64,000 bases of DNA from Prevotellaceae bacterium UBA4359 (GCA_002393555.1 DGSP01000033.1:35865-99864), one strand, 5' to 3'; positions 43,721 through 53,704 are shown, numbered from the stretch's first letter. The notes: generated from the letters alone by a model not told the origin. Program-made: numbers and translations.

Positions 43721-45600
43721 TACAAGACATGAAGAAACTCACATTCCTTGTCACCAGCAAGGAATATGACCAGTTCATAGAAGACATCCGTCAACTGGGT
43801 GTGATTCATGTGGAAGAACTGCAGCATGGCGCCACCAGCGATGAACTGCAAGCAGGGCTTGACCTCGCAACACGTTACAAAGAGGCCATCAAAGCACTTG
43901 ACTATGCTGCTGAAACCTACGAAACAGAAGTGCAGTACACTCCGACATCAGCCGATGCTTCGCGGGGTGTCGCATTGCTCGACACTGTGGAGCGTCTGCT
44001 TGGTGAGGAAAGCAGCGTGAAGCACAGTATCGACGCCACAGAAGATGCCATTCAGCAACTCGAACCCTTTGGTGAGTTCAGTTGGGACAGCATCCGTCAG
44101 TTGGAGAAATCGGGCTATCGGCCATACTTCTATGCCGTCAATGCCAAGATGTACAAGGCAGAATGGAGCGAGAAATATTTTGCCACACCTGTCAACGAAG
44201 TGAACAAAAAAACTTATTTCGTGGCTTTCTCCAACGAGGACTCAGAACCCGACATCACAGCCGAACGTCTTTTCCTGCCCGAAGATTCACTTTCAGTCTA
44301 TCAGGAAAAACTCAAGACCCTCAAAGAGCAATTGGCCAGCATCCATGAACAGATGCTACAAATCAACGCCGTTGACCGTCCGTCCATCGAAGCCGGACAG
44401 TTGGCCAACGAAAACGACATCCAACTCTCGAAGGTACACCTCAGCAACGAGACGATGGCTGATGGTGCCGTGAAACTGATGATTGGCTGGACGCTGAAGG
44501 AGAATGCTGACAAGGTGAGAGATTATCTTGAAAAGGCACACATCTTCTATGAGTTGGAAGACCCAGCCTTCGAGGACAACGTGCCCATCCAAATCAAGAA
44601 TGACAAGTTCTCGTCGCTCTTCGAACCCATCCTGCGCATGTACTCTTTGCCCAACTATCACGACATCGACCCGCTGCCGTTCTTTGCCCCGTTCTTCATG
44701 CTCTTCTTCGGACTCTGCATGGGCGACATGGGCTATGGCCTGCTCATTCTCGGTGCCAGCATCGCTCTCATCTTTGCCAAACCTCAAATGGCAGCATACG
44801 GAAAACTCGGTGCATTGCTGGGCGGAATGACGTGCATCTGCGGATTCATCACAGGTACCTTCTTTGGTATTGATCTTGCGACAGTTGACTGGGAGTTCAT
44901 CAAGCCGATGCAGCCCTACTTCATCAACGACTCGATGAAGGACAGTTTCTTCGGCTACTCTCCCATGATGGTCATCTCCGTCATCATTGGTCTCATCCAG
45001 GTGTTGCTCGGCATGACACTGGCTGGCTGCAAGGCAGTGAAGAATTACGGCTTCGTCTATGGTGTAGGCAAATTCTCGTGGGTGGTAGCCCTGCTCAGTG
45101 CCACCTTCCTGTTTGGTTTTCCGCTTTTCGGTGTAGAGTGGTCGCAGCCTGTGCAGTACGTGTTCTACGCACTCATAGCCCTGTCGGCTTTCGGCATTTT
45201 CTTCCTCAACAATCCCAATGCCTACAAGAAAGACTCCGCTCTGGGCAAGGCACTGGGTGTGGGAAGTAACTTAGGCGGCGGACTTTGGGCCACTTATGGC
45301 ATGTCAACAGGACTTCTCGGCGATTTGCTTTCCTACATCCGACTCTTTGCCCTCGGCCTCACGGGCGGTGTGCTGGGTTCGGTGTTCAACCAGTTAGCCA
45401 CCGAGATGAGTCCCGATGTACCCGTGGTTCATGAACTGGTGATGATTATCATCCTGCTCTTCGGCCACGGCATCAACTTCGGTCTCTGCATGATTTCATC
45501 TTTCGTACACCCGATGCGCCTCACTTTCGTCGAGTATTTCAAAAATGCCGACTTTGAAGGAAACGGCAAGGAGTATCAACCTTTCAAGATAAAAACTTAA
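43717..45600 (+). CDS. atpI: V/A-type ATPase membrane subunit I (a-subunit)
   Basis: A 627-residue protein with a cytoplasmic N-terminal half (about 1-310; coiled coil and two alpha/beta lobes) and a membrane half with about seven to eight helices. DPLPFFAPFFMLFFGLCMGD marks the first membrane segment, and LLSYIRLFALGLTGGVLG carries the essential arginine that faces the rotor ring. It forms the ion half-channels. The start may be the second methionine (43729). The 4-bp overlap with D indicates coupling. Confidence 0.95.
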   Translation: MIQDMKKLTFLVTSKEYDQFIEDIRQLGVIHVEELQHGATSDELQAGLDLATRYKEAIKALDYAAETYETEVQYTPTSADASRGVALLDTVERLLGEESSVKHSIDATEDAIQQLEPFGEFSWDSIRQLEKSGYRPYFYAVNAKMYKAEWSEKYFATPVNEVNKKTYFVAFSNEDSEPDITAERLFLPEDSLSVYQEKLKTLKEQLASIHEQMLQINAVDRPSIEAGQLANENDIQLSKVHLSNETMADGAVKLMIGWTLKENADKVRDYLEKAHIFYELEDPAFEDNVPIQIKNDKFSSLFEPILRMYSLPNYHDIDPLPFFAPFFMLFFGLCMGDMGYGLLILGASIALIFAKPQMAAYGKLGALLGGMTCICGFITGTFFGIDLATVDWEFIKPMQPYFINDSMKDSFFGYSPMMVISVIIGLIQVLLGMTLAGCKAVKNYGFVYGVGKFSWVVALLSATFLFGFPLFGVEWSQPVQYVFYALIALSAFGIFFLNNPNAYKKDSALGKALGVGSNLGGGLWATYGMSTGLLGDLLSYIRLFALGLTGGVLGSVFNQLATEMSPDVPVVHELVMIIILLFGHGINFGLCMISSFVHPMRLTFVEYFKNADFEGNGKEYQPFKIKT

Positions 45601-45655
45601 TTTCAATATTAACCCCGACCCCTCCACAGTCGCATTAAGCCCTTCTCATGGGTGA

Positions 45656-46147
<492 letters not shown>

Positions 46148-46197
46148 GTGAGCAGAAGAAACACCAATACTTCAAAATTGCGGAATCGCAACATCTG

Positions 46198-46246
46198 AAA
46201 AGGGCTGTACAGAGCGACCTGCTCTGATACAGCCCTTTTCTTGTTT
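46198..46246 (+). terminator. Terminator of the V-ATPase operon
   Basis: AAAAGGGCTGTA (46198-46209) pairs with 46228-46239; an inner CAGAGC/GCTCTG stem extends the hairpin. Followed by CTTGTTTTG. Confidence 0.88.
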
Positions 46247-46407
46247 TGACTCAACTTCTCCTTTTTTATATTACACAACCAACCCTTTTTTTATTGAAAA
46301 ATCTCTCTCTGACCTCTCAAAAGGAATATTTTTGGCATAATAGAAGAAAAAAATAGGTGTTTTTGTTGTTTTTGAGGCTAAAAAAAGACGAATAAATAGA
46401 AAAATAG

Positions 46408-46438
46408 TTGTTTATATAATTGAATGTGTATATATTTG
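46408..46438 (+). promoter_or_regulatory. Predicted promoter of the LruC-type gene
   Basis: TTG at 46408-46410, a 20-bp spacer and TATATTTG at 46431-46438 approximate the Bacteroidetes consensus. Confidence 0.55.
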
Positions 46439-46464
46439 CCACCAGAATACAAAAGAAATGTGAC

Positions 46465-46498
46465 AAAACACGTTTGACTATAAAACACGTTTGACTAT
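46465..46498 (+). repeat. Exact 17-bp tandem duplication over the start codon
   Basis: AAAACACGTTTGACTAT occurs at 46465-46481 and again at 46482-46498. The last two bases of the second copy are the AT of the ATG of the next gene. Confidence 0.85.
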
Positions 46499-49055
46499 GA
46501 GAAAGATTGGTTTTTCAATATTTGCGGCAGCATTGTTAGTGATTGGATGCCAAGATTTTGACTATGGCTTAACACCAGCCAAAGTGGACGAGAATGTTGT
46601 CAATAATGCGAATAAAGTTTTTGGAGTTCAATATAATGAAAGCCAAGAATGGAATACGGTCAATACTGGAACTGTTGCCATTACGGCAGATGCCGATTTG
46701 GACGATGTGGCGAAGGTGCAGATTCTGACGGAGTCACCTTTCTTTAACGCCCATGCCCGTGTATTGGCCGAAGCCGATGCAGCGAAAGGCGAAACCGTTA
46801 CTCTCACCTACGATGCTCCCACAGCCAACACTCGTCTGATTGCCGCCTGTGTGAGTGGCGAAGGGGCCTATTATGTCAAAGGCTTCGATGTCGGTGCCAC
46901 CGAAGTAGCCTTTGGACAGTCAGGCACGACTCGTGCTGCCAGTGCTGATGCAGCAAGTGCCGCCTACCCCGATGTGGCGAAGTTGAAGATGGAGTATAAG
47001 TATTCCACACCTTCCTACAACGCTCGTCGCACCGTGGCAGCCAACGAAGCCGCCGCTTCTGACGATGCAAGTCTGAAGAACTGGGCCAGCAGCAACAGCA
47101 TCAACCTGTGGGAAGGCAAACATTGGGAGAGCGAACGCCTATGGGGAACCCGAAGCGGAGGCTCTGTAGATGCAGGCAATGGTTGGTCGTTTGTCAACAA
47201 CACCGTGGTGCGTGAGGTGGCAGACATTGATGCCGACGAAGCCGCCAACCTGAAAGACATCTTCGATAACTATCTGGGCCGAAAGTCTGTCAACAGGGTG
47301 GTGCAGGACAACATGGAGTCGGTGCGCAACAGTGGTGTGGTGAAGATGAACAACAACCACCTTGTCAGCAACGGCACCCGCCCCATCACCATCACTCCCG
47401 TGTTGATGGCGTCGAACGAAATGAGCAAGTGCCATCTTTACTACTATTACTACAACCCATCAAACATTCCCAGCGGAATGACAGAAGAGGAATATCTGAA
47501 GGCATTGCCCAAATTCAAAGCCATCCAGTCTTGGCACACCATGACCGCCGCAGGCATCAGCCAGTATGGTAGCGAGCAATTCTTCAAAAAACATGAGTAC
47601 TTGTTGCCTTACTACGGTGAGCCAGAAGTGTTCATGAATGCCACCTCAAAAATGCCTGTCATGTGTACCAACGAAGGGGTGTTCCGCATCCGCAATGGTC
47701 AGCAACAGAACGGCAAGGACTATTTTCTGGTGTTCAAAGGTGTGAACAGCGAGGGTGCTGTGGAGACGGCTTATTCCACCGACGACCCCAACTACCTCAA
47801 TCAGTTGTGGCAAGTGTTCACCACACCAAACGGCGATAAACTCATCTACAGCGTAGGCGGTCAGACATTTCTGGTCCGTGCATCCTACAACGACTACTCC
47901 AGCACATACAGCACAGACATAGAGACAGCCAAGTCGTGTGCATGGCGGTTCGACGGCCACTACATCATACGTGCCAACAACGGTAGCCGCTACCTCGGCA
48001 CCGACCTGGGCAAAGGCAACACGGGCGTGTGGACCAACAAGGGAAAAGGCGATGGCGACAGGTCTTTGTGGTACTTGGAGGCTTACACTGGCTCACACGA
48101 TTTCACCATCCGGACAGATGTGGAGTTTTCGCAAACCGACTTTGCCCAAACTGCCGAAAGCAACATCATTCCCGCTGGCTATCGCATCGGCTTCATGCTC
48201 CGCAAACTGGCTGGCAGCCAGAATGAAACCGACCGAAGCATCCTTACGGCCCCCAACAACGGCTGCTGCTATGGCGATGGCCGTCTGAACACCGAAATCA
48301 ACCAGTTTCCCGGCCACTTCGGCAGTGTCAACAGCAAGTATTCGATGGCCATCGATGACCCACGTGTGGCCATGTTCGAGACCAACGGAAAGGCTTATCT
48401 CACTTTCGAAGACGGTTCCGACTGCAACTTCAGTGACCTGATTATAGAGTTAAAGGGTGGCTTTGATTCCTTTGGCGACACTCCCGATGTGTTGGGCCAG
48501 GTTTACACTTTCTGTTTCGAAGACCGCGAATTGGGCGACTACGACATGAACGATGTGGTTGTGAAGGCCGTGCGTCTCGACCCGACCCATGTGGTGTATA
48601 GCCTTGAGGCATGCGGTGGCACCGACGAGGTGTATCTGCGCAACCTCAACGGACGGGTGCTGAACGAGCGTCGAGAACTGCACTCCATCTTCAACGCGCA
48701 CGGCATCGTGAACGTCTCGGGCAGCAACCACATCAAGGCCGTGCAAGAGTTGTTCACAGTAGAGCCATCGTTCTCTTTCCGAGATTTGGAAAAACAAATC
48801 TACATCTACAACGCCACAACAGGTCGGGAGATTCGGCTGTCGGAAGTCGGCGAAGACCCTCATGCCTTGATGATTGCCAACGACTTCCTCTATCCCACCG
48901 AAGGGACGTGCATCAAGACCGCCTATCCTGCCTTCCTCAACTGGCTGCAAGACAGGACACAAAGTGTGGATTGGTACACCCTGCCCGACAATGAACGTGC
49001 CATCTATCATCAGTCCGCTTTCGAACTGGACGACGAGAGTATGGGGGCAGAATAG
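46497..49055 (+). CDS. LruC/DUF4842-type surface lipoprotein
   Basis: The protein of about 852 residues has a lipoprotein signal ending in LLVIGCQDFDYG. Order by eye: N-terminal beta domain (30-130), a helical/linker region, a possible beta-trefoil (about 395-525, with repeats like YFLVFKGVNSEGAVETAYS), a DUF4114-like segment ending FEDGSDCNFSDLIIE, and a C-terminal LruC/DUF4842 motif FEDRELGDYDMNDVVVK. The Asp-rich motifs probably bind calcium. These lipoproteins are surface exposed in gut Bacteroidetes; a biofilm or adhesion role is only suspected. Single gene with own promoter. I chose ATG 46497 over TTG 46491. Confidence 0.82.
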   Translation: MRKIGFSIFAAALLVIGCQDFDYGLTPAKVDENVVNNANKVFGVQYNESQEWNTVNTGTVAITADADLDDVAKVQILTESPFFNAHARVLAEADAAKGETVTLTYDAPTANTRLIAACVSGEGAYYVKGFDVGATEVAFGQSGTTRAASADAASAAYPDVAKLKMEYKYSTPSYNARRTVAANEAAASDDASLKNWASSNSINLWEGKHWESERLWGTRSGGSVDAGNGWSFVNNTVVREVADIDADEAANLKDIFDNYLGRKSVNRVVQDNMESVRNSGVVKMNNNHLVSNGTRPITITPVLMASNEMSKCHLYYYYYNPSNIPSGMTEEEYLKALPKFKAIQSWHTMTAAGISQYGSEQFFKKHEYLLPYYGEPEVFMNATSKMPVMCTNEGVFRIRNGQQQNGKDYFLVFKGVNSEGAVETAYSTDDPNYLNQLWQVFTTPNGDKLIYSVGGQTFLVRASYNDYSSTYSTDIETAKSCAWRFDGHYIIRANNGSRYLGTDLGKGNTGVWTNKGKGDGDRSLWYLEAYTGSHDFTIRTDVEFSQTDFAQTAESNIIPAGYRIGFMLRKLAGSQNETDRSILTAPNNGCCYGDGRLNTEINQFPGHFGSVNSKYSMAIDDPRVAMFETNGKAYLTFEDGSDCNFSDLIIELKGGFDSFGDTPDVLGQVYTFCFEDRELGDYDMNDVVVKAVRLDPTHVVYSLEACGGTDEVYLRNLNGRVLNERRELHSIFNAHGIVNVSGSNHIKAVQELFTVEPSFSFRDLEKQIYIYNATTGREIRLSEVGEDPHALMIANDFLYPTEGTCIKTAYPAFLNWLQDRTQSVDWYTLPDNERAIYHQSAFELDDESMGAE

Positions 49056-49094
49056 AGTTTGTCAAACTGAATAAAACTTGCCGAATAAAGTCTG

Positions 49095-49967
49095 TTAGTA
49101 GTACATGCGCTTTTCCTCTTCGGTCATTTCCCGTTTGGGTTGCAACGCCTTCAGATACTGATAGACAGCGTAGAGGCTCTTGCCTCCCCAGTCAGATGGA
49201 GGATAGTTGTTGCAACTGAAAGACGCGTCGGCAAAGCGGACACTTGCGCTGCTGTGGGGAGCATCCAAAATCAGATAGGGAGAATCGTAGAGCCGGGGCA
49301 TCTTATAGACCTCGCCATCGATGAGCATCTGCCGGATGGTATCGACCTGTGTCTGTGCCACAGCGATGGTGTCATACTTGTCAAACGAATAGGTGTCCAG
49401 CATGGCGATGTAGGAGCCATCTTTCTGGCGAATCAACTCCGCATGCTTGGCTGGCTGGCGCACCATGCCACCACCACTGTGATAGTCGAAGTAAGTCAGT
49501 TCACCCTGGGGCACAGGATAGGTCTGGTTCTTTTTCGACTCGATGAGTGAGGGCAACACTTCCTTCATCTGGTCATACATCTGCAGAGCCTCTCTGGCCG
49601 AGGCAAACTTCTCTTTAGCCTTCTCGGTGTCCTTGAAATAACGGTTCAGGTTCTTCTCCGATTTTTTCGCCCCCGGTTTGGGGTAGATTTGCTTTTCCAC
49701 CTGGGCAATCCGCAGGTTCTCCAGATGCCATCTTTCCGAACCTCCCAGCACAAACTCCAGTTCCTCTGGGCATCGGCCACTGACGGTGGACATGTACTGA
49801 GAGAATCTCGAAGCACTCTCCATCCATATCATATCACTCTTTCCAAACCTCCAGTCGGTTTCCATCTTTTTAGCGATGCCGACGATTTCATCTTCAGTCA
49901 GGTCATTCTGTGCGTATGCCGACGAAATAAGACCAAGAAAAGCCATAGCAGCAAGGATTTTTTTCAT
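49095..49967 (-). CDS. Exported protein of unknown function
   Basis: I do not recognise a family. The 290-residue protein has a clear signal peptide (MKKILAAMAFLGLISSAYAQ); a start two codons earlier (49973) is possible. The mature part begins with an acidic helical segment, includes a lysine-rich helix (about 95-150, PKPGAKKSEKNLNRYFKDTE) and a C-terminal region with YFDYHSGGGMVRQPAKHAEL and paired tyrosines. No catalytic signature or lipobox is seen. It follows the glucosaminidase gene by 38 bp on the same strand, so a cell-envelope role is possible. Confidence 0.8.
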   Translation of the reverse strand: MKKILAAMAFLGLISSAYAQNDLTEDEIVGIAKKMETDWRFGKSDMIWMESASRFSQYMSTVSGRCPEELEFVLGGSERWHLENLRIAQVEKQIYPKPGAKKSEKNLNRYFKDTEKAKEKFASAREALQMYDQMKEVLPSLIESKKNQTYPVPQGELTYFDYHSGGGMVRQPAKHAELIRQKDGSYIAMLDTYSFDKYDTIAVAQTQVDTIRQMLIDGEVYKMPRLYDSPYLILDAPHSSASVRFADASFSCNNYPPSDWGGKSLYAVYQYLKALQPKREMTEEEKRMYY

Positions 49968-50005
49968 ACACATGATTGAATATTAGAGTTGATAATGCCA
50001 CAGGG

Positions 50006-50938
50006 TCAGCGCACTTTCAGCAAGTCGCCCGCCATGGGAATGTAAGTGTCGTCTTTGAAGTTCATCTTGTAGAGGGCAGAGAGTTGGATGCCATAGAACT
50101 GGCAGATGGAGTACATCGACTCGCCTTCTTTCACCTTGTGCCAAGTGTCCTTATACTTCGCCTCGGCCTTCTTGGCTTTTTTCTCCAGGAAGATGTTGGT
50201 GCCTGCTGGTGGCATGAAGTCTTCGTCCACCTCGTTCAGTTTCAGCAACTTCTTCTTGCTTATCTTCAGTTCCTTAGCCAGTGCATCCCAAGTGTCGCCA
50301 CTGCGCAGCACGACACATTGCCTGTCGTTCACCTTTATGACCGAATGTCTTGTTCTGTAGGCAGAGAAGTCTGGCTCCACATATTTCTTTTTCTTCTTCA
50401 GTCCCAGACGGTCTTCGTCCAGGTCGTTCAGTTCATAGGTTTCGATGATGGTGATGAGCCGATGGGCGTATGTGGGGGAAGTGGCATAGCCGCAGGCCTT
50501 CAGTCCTCGTGCCCATGCCTTATAGTCGAGCGGGTTGAGGTCGAAGAGCGAGCGGTAACGGTTTTGCTGCAGAAAGCGCGAGTGGTCCTCATAACTTTCC
50601 TCCACATTCTTGTATTTGCGGAAACGTTCCGCCTTCTGGTCATCGTCGCGCTTCACGTAGGGGCCATCCCAGTCGATGCCGACCTTGATGCCAAAATGGT
50701 TGTTGGCGCGTGTGGCCAGATAACTCTGCCCTGCCCCACTCTCCAGCAGAGCCTGTGCCAGTGTGATGCTGGCCGGAATGTGGTAGCGGCGCATCTGGTC
50801 GATGGCAGCCTCTTGATACTGGTCGATGTAACGCTGATAGACCGCATTCTTTTGGGCAAACGATAAGGATGACACTGTGACGGCCCACGCCATCAGGAAA
50901 AATCTCAGATATCTCATTAGAAAGGCTTTAGTAATCAT
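50006..50938 (-). CDS. Exported glucosaminidase with LysM domains
   Basis: About 310 residues from MITKAFLMRYLRFF (50938; a second start is 50917). After a signal peptide comes a glucosaminidase domain (about 28-180) with ITLAQALLESGAGQSYLATR holding the catalytic glutamate and NNHFGIKVG, followed by two C-terminal LysM modules (about 195-245 and 265-308: VVLRSGDTWDALAKELKIS and KVKEGESMYSICQFYGIQL). It likely trims peptidoglycan glycan strands in the periplasm. A much longer open frame reaches into the 23-bp repeat array upstream; the −7 box at 50962-50969 shows that extension is not real. Confidence 0.92.
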   Translation of the reverse strand: MITKAFLMRYLRFFLMAWAVTVSSLSFAQKNAVYQRYIDQYQEAAIDQMRRYHIPASITLAQALLESGAGQSYLATRANNHFGIKVGIDWDGPYVKRDDDQKAERFRKYKNVEESYEDHSRFLQQNRYRSLFDLNPLDYKAWARGLKACGYATSPTYAHRLITIIETYELNDLDEDRLGLKKKKKYVEPDFSAYRTRHSVIKVNDRQCVVLRSGDTWDALAKELKISKKKLLKLNEVDEDFMPPAGTNIFLEKKAKKAEAKYKDTWHKVKEGESMYSICQFYGIQLSALYKMNFKDDTYIPMAGDLLKVR

Positions 50939-50961
50939 TGCTTTTGTTGAAGTTTCGATTG

Positions 50962-50969
50962 CAAATGTA
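50962..50969 (-). promoter_or_regulatory. Predicted −7 box of the glucosaminidase gene
   Basis: CAAATGTA on the plus strand equals TACATTTG on the minus strand, exact match, 24 bp upstream of the chosen start. Confidence 0.55.
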
Positions 50970-51126
50970 AAGAAAATTTTTGAGAAACAAAGCCTTCTGC
51001 CAAGAAAATGCTTTTTCTTTGGCTCAAAATGCCATTTCTGCTGAAAAACACCCCCCTGTATTGGAATGAGAGAGCCAGAATGGCACCGAAAAATCCAACT
51101 CCGTCGCCGCCCTACGCGAAACGTCG

Positions 51127-51195
51127 TTGCATATTCAATTTGTACGCCGTACAATATACAATTGGTGTGCCGTTGCATTTACAATTTGAACGGCG
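51127..51195. repeat. 23-bp-periodic array, family A, copy 3
   Basis: Units start at 51127 (TTGCATATTCAATTTGTACG), 51150 (TACAATATACAATTGGTGTG) and 51173 (TTGCATTTACAATTTGAACG), each ending CCG or GCG. A degenerate fourth (TTGCACTTATGCGCC) follows. Confidence 0.75.
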
Positions 51196-51249
51196 TTGCA
51201 CTTATGCGCCATTGCGGCAATCCGCCTTCCTTTCACCTCTCTTTCCCCT

Positions 51250-51318
51250 ACGCCACTGCCGCAATTACGATAACGCCACTACCGTAATTACGGCAACGAC
51301 GCTTCCGTAATTACGTCA
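51250..51318. repeat. 23-bp-periodic array, family B, copy 2
   Basis: Units start at 51250 (ACGCCACTGCCGCAATTACG), 51273 (ACGCCACTACCGTAATTACG) and 51296 (ACGACGCTTCCGTAATTACG). A degenerate unit follows at 51319. It begins 54 bp after the end of the family A array. Confidence 0.75.
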
Positions 51319-51459
51319 ACGGCACACCATTCTGTGCCATACTGCCAGACGCTTGCTTTTTCCTCTTCTTTCGCCAACAAAAAAGAGAAGGCAGACTTTT
51401 TTGGCACGAAAAATGTGCGTTTTCTCGTTGAATATGATGTGTATGTGGGGAAAATGTTG

Positions 51460-51467
51460 TACCTTTG
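51460..51467 (+). promoter_or_regulatory. Predicted −7 box of the hisH-hisA-hisF-hisIE unit
   Basis: TACCTTTG, exact match, 33 bp before the hisH ATG. Confidence 0.6.
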
Positions 51468-51499
51468 TGGCCGTTTTTATAGTGGTTTAGCGAAGTGAA

Positions 51500-52093
51500 A
51501 TGAACGTAGCAATTGTGAAATATAACGCTGGCAACATCGGTTCGGTGGAGAATGCGGTGAGGCGAATGGGCATCGAGCCTGTGGTGACGGACGATGTGGC
51601 GACGATTCAGTCGGCTGACCGTGTGATTTTTCCGGGTCAGGGCGAAGCACACAGCACGATGGCATACCTGAAGGCGCATCGGCTGGACGAGGTGATTGTG
51701 GGGCTGAAGCAGCCGGTGCTGGGCATCTGCATCGGCATGCAGTTGTTGTGCCGCCACAGCGAGGAGCAGGACACGGAGTGCTTGGGTGTGTTCGACGTGG
51801 AGGTGAAGCGGTTTCAGCCCCAGCGACATGAGGACAAGGTGCCTCAGATGGGATGGAACACCATCGAAGGGACAAAGTCGGCTCTGTTCAAAGGATTTGA
51901 GGAACCCGAATTTGTGTATTTCATCCACAGTTTCTACGTGCCCACATGCGACTGGACAATTGCGACCACTGACTACATACAGCCCTACTCTTCGGCACTG
52001 CACAAGGACAACTTCTATGCCACGCAGTTCCACCCCGAGAAGAGCGGCAAGGTGGGCGAACGAATATTGAAGAATTTCATAGAATTGACATGA
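51500..52093 (+). CDS. hisH: Imidazole glycerol phosphate synthase glutaminase subunit
   Basis: The 197-residue class I glutamine amidotransferase supplies ammonia to HisF. The nucleophile is the cysteine in LGICIGMQLL (near residue 77), with catalytic His and Glu in QFHPEKSG near 178. The N-terminus NVAIVKYNAGNIGSVENAVR is typical. It overlaps hisA by 4 bp. It heads a run of four late histidine genes; hisG, hisD, hisC and hisB are not in the window. Confidence 0.97.
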   Translation: MNVAIVKYNAGNIGSVENAVRRMGIEPVVTDDVATIQSADRVIFPGQGEAHSTMAYLKAHRLDEVIVGLKQPVLGICIGMQLLCRHSEEQDTECLGVFDVEVKRFQPQRHEDKVPQMGWNTIEGTKSALFKGFEEPEFVYFIHSFYVPTCDWTIATTDYIQPYSSALHKDNFYATQFHPEKSGKVGERILKNFIELT

Positions 52094-52812
52094 TAGAAAT
52101 CATTCCTGCAATAGACATCATTGATGGTAAATGTGTGCGTCTGACACAGGGCGACTACGACACGAAGAAGGTCTATAACGAAGACCCCGTGGAGGTGGCC
52201 AAGATGTTTGAGGCGCACGGCATCCGACGGTTGCACACAGTCGATTTGGACGGTGCACGGTCGCAGCACATCGTGAACTACAAAACCATCGAGCGCATAG
52301 CCGACCACACGAGTCTGGTCATCGACTTCGGTGGCGGCATCAAGTCGGACGAGGACATCGACATCGCCTTTGCCAGCGGAGCCACGATGGTGACCATCGG
52401 CAGTGTGGCGGTGAAAAACCCCACCCTGTTCGAGACCTGGCTGGAAAAGTATAACGACAACAAGATTATCCTCGGAGCCGACGTGAAGAACGGACGCATC
52501 AGCATCAACGGCTGGAAGGAAGAGGGCGAGGACGAACTGCTGCCTTTCCTTCACCGCTATGTGGAGAAGGGCGTGGACAACGTACTCTGCACCGACATCA
52601 GCAAGGACGGCATGCTGGAGGGACCAGCAGTGGCACTCTATGAACGCATCATGCAGGAGTTCCCAAAGTTGAACCTCATTGCCAGCGGTGGCGTGAGTTG
52701 CATCGAGGACATCGACCTGCTCAACTCGGCCGGCATCCCCTCGGTGGTGTTTGGCAAGGCTATATACGAGGGCAGAATCAAGATGGAGGAACTGGAAAAG
52801 TATGTTGGCTAA
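52090..52812 (+). CDS. hisA: Phosphoribosylformimino-AICAR phosphate isomerase
   Basis: The 240-residue TIM barrel isomerises ProFAR to PRFAR. The catalytic aspartate is D9 in [19 protein letters not shown], with the second near [14 protein letters not shown]; phosphate loops FGGGIK and ASGGVS are at the normal strand ends. It overlaps hisH by 4 bp and hisF by 11 bp. The specificity motif CVRLTQG distinguishes it from HisF. Confidence 0.97.
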   Translation: MIEIIPAIDIIDGKCVRLTQGDYDTKKVYNEDPVEVAKMFEAHGIRRLHTVDLDGARSQHIVNYKTIERIADHTSLVIDFGGGIKSDEDIDIAFASGATMVTIGSVAVKNPTLFETWLEKYNDNKIILGADVKNGRISINGWKEEGEDELLPFLHRYVEKGVDNVLCTDISKDGMLEGPAVALYERIMQEFPKLNLIASGGVSCIEDIDLLNSAGIPSVVFGKAIYEGRIKMEELEKYVG

Positions 52813-53581
52813 GAGAATCATACCATGCCTGGACATCAAGGACGGGCAGACCGTGAAGGGGACGAACTTCGTGAACCTGCGGCAGGCGGGCGACCCCATC
52901 GAACTGGGCAAACTCTACAGCGAGCAGGGTGCGGACGAACTGGTGTATCTGGACATCACGGCATCGCACGAGGGACGCAAGACGTTCACAGAACTGGTGA
53001 AGAGGATTGCCAGAGAAATCAACATCCCCTTCACCGTGGGCGGTGGCATCAACGAACTGAGCGATGTGGACAGGCTTCTGAATGCCGGTGCCGACAAGGT
53101 GAGCATCAACTCGGCCGCACTCAGACGACCAGAACTGGTGGACGAGATTGCCAAGCACTTCGGCAGCCAGGTGTGTGTGGTGGCGATTGACGCAAAAATG
53201 GAGGGAGAGATGTCCGAAGGACAGAGAGGGTCTGAGTGGATTTGCTATATCAATGGCGGACGTGTGCCCACCGAACGGAAACTCTTTGCTTGGGCCAAGG
53301 AAGTGAACGAGAGAGGTGCCGGAGAGATACTCTTCACATCGATGAATCATGATGGTGTGAAACGAGGGTTTGCCGATGCAGCCCTGCGCCGACTGACCGA
53401 CACGCTGACCATTCCCGTCATTGCCTCGGGCGGTGCCGGAACGAAGGAACACTTCCGCGACACCTTCCAGAACGGACACAGCGATGCTGCTCTGGCGGCC
53501 AGCGTGTTCCACTTCGGCGAGATTCCTATCCCAGAACTGAAACAATATCTGAGAAACGAAGGAGTGAACGTAAGACTTTAA
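52802..53581 (+). CDS. hisF: Imidazole glycerol phosphate synthase cyclase subunit
   Basis: The 259-residue barrel closes the imidazole ring using ammonia tunnelled from His[21 protein letters not shown] carries the first catalytic aspartate and [10 protein letters not shown] the second; TVGGGIN and ASGGAG bind the substrate phosphates. The start overlaps the end of hisA by 11 bp. After its stop, the same frame stays open through a 9-bp repeat into hisIE. It has a short insertion ([12 protein letters not shown]) after the second aspartate. Confidence 0.97.
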   Translation: MLAKRIIPCLDIKDGQTVKGTNFVNLRQAGDPIELGKLYSEQGADELVYLDITASHEGRKTFTELVKRIAREINIPFTVGGGINELSDVDRLLNAGADKVSINSAALRRPELVDEIAKHFGSQVCVVAIDAKMEGEMSEGQRGSEWICYINGGRVPTERKLFAWAKEVNERGAGEILFTSMNHDGVKRGFADAALRRLTDTLTIPVIASGGAGTKEHFRDTFQNGHSDAALAASVFHFGEIPIPELKQYLRNEGVNVRL

Positions 53582-53671
53582 CTAGAAAGGCTAGAATATC
53601 TAGAAAATCTAGAATATCTAGAAAGGCTAGAAAATCTAGAGAGGCTAGAACATCTAGAAAAACTAGAAAAC
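53582..53671 (+). repeat. Ten-copy 9-bp repeat between hisF and hisIE
   Basis: Ten units of the form CTAGAAnnn follow the hisF stop directly. In the hisF frame they read Leu-Glu-X ten times, and that frame continues without a stop to the hisIE ATG 41 codons after the hisF stop. Confidence 0.9.
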
Positions 53672-53704
53672 CCAATAACCCAGAAGAATAAACAACAAGA
53701 TATA

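Larger units (their letters stand above)
46148..46496. other. AT-rich region between atpK and the LruC-type gene
   Basis: Contains the V-ATPase terminator, a promoter (46408-46438) and a 17-bp tandem duplication that runs into the next start codon. The stretch 46250-46400 is very AT-rich and shows no gene. Confidence 0.5.
50939..51499. other. Divergent region with two different 23-bp arrays side by side
   Basis: No gene. Contains the glucosaminidase promoter, a family A array, a family B array and the his promoter. Open frames of 73-100 codons here are read out of the arrays. Confidence 0.55.

Noticed and set aside
50939..51178. 80-residue N-terminal extension of the LysM glucosaminidase
   Set aside because: It is read from repeat DNA and crosses a −7 promoter box; the signal peptide begins at the chosen start.
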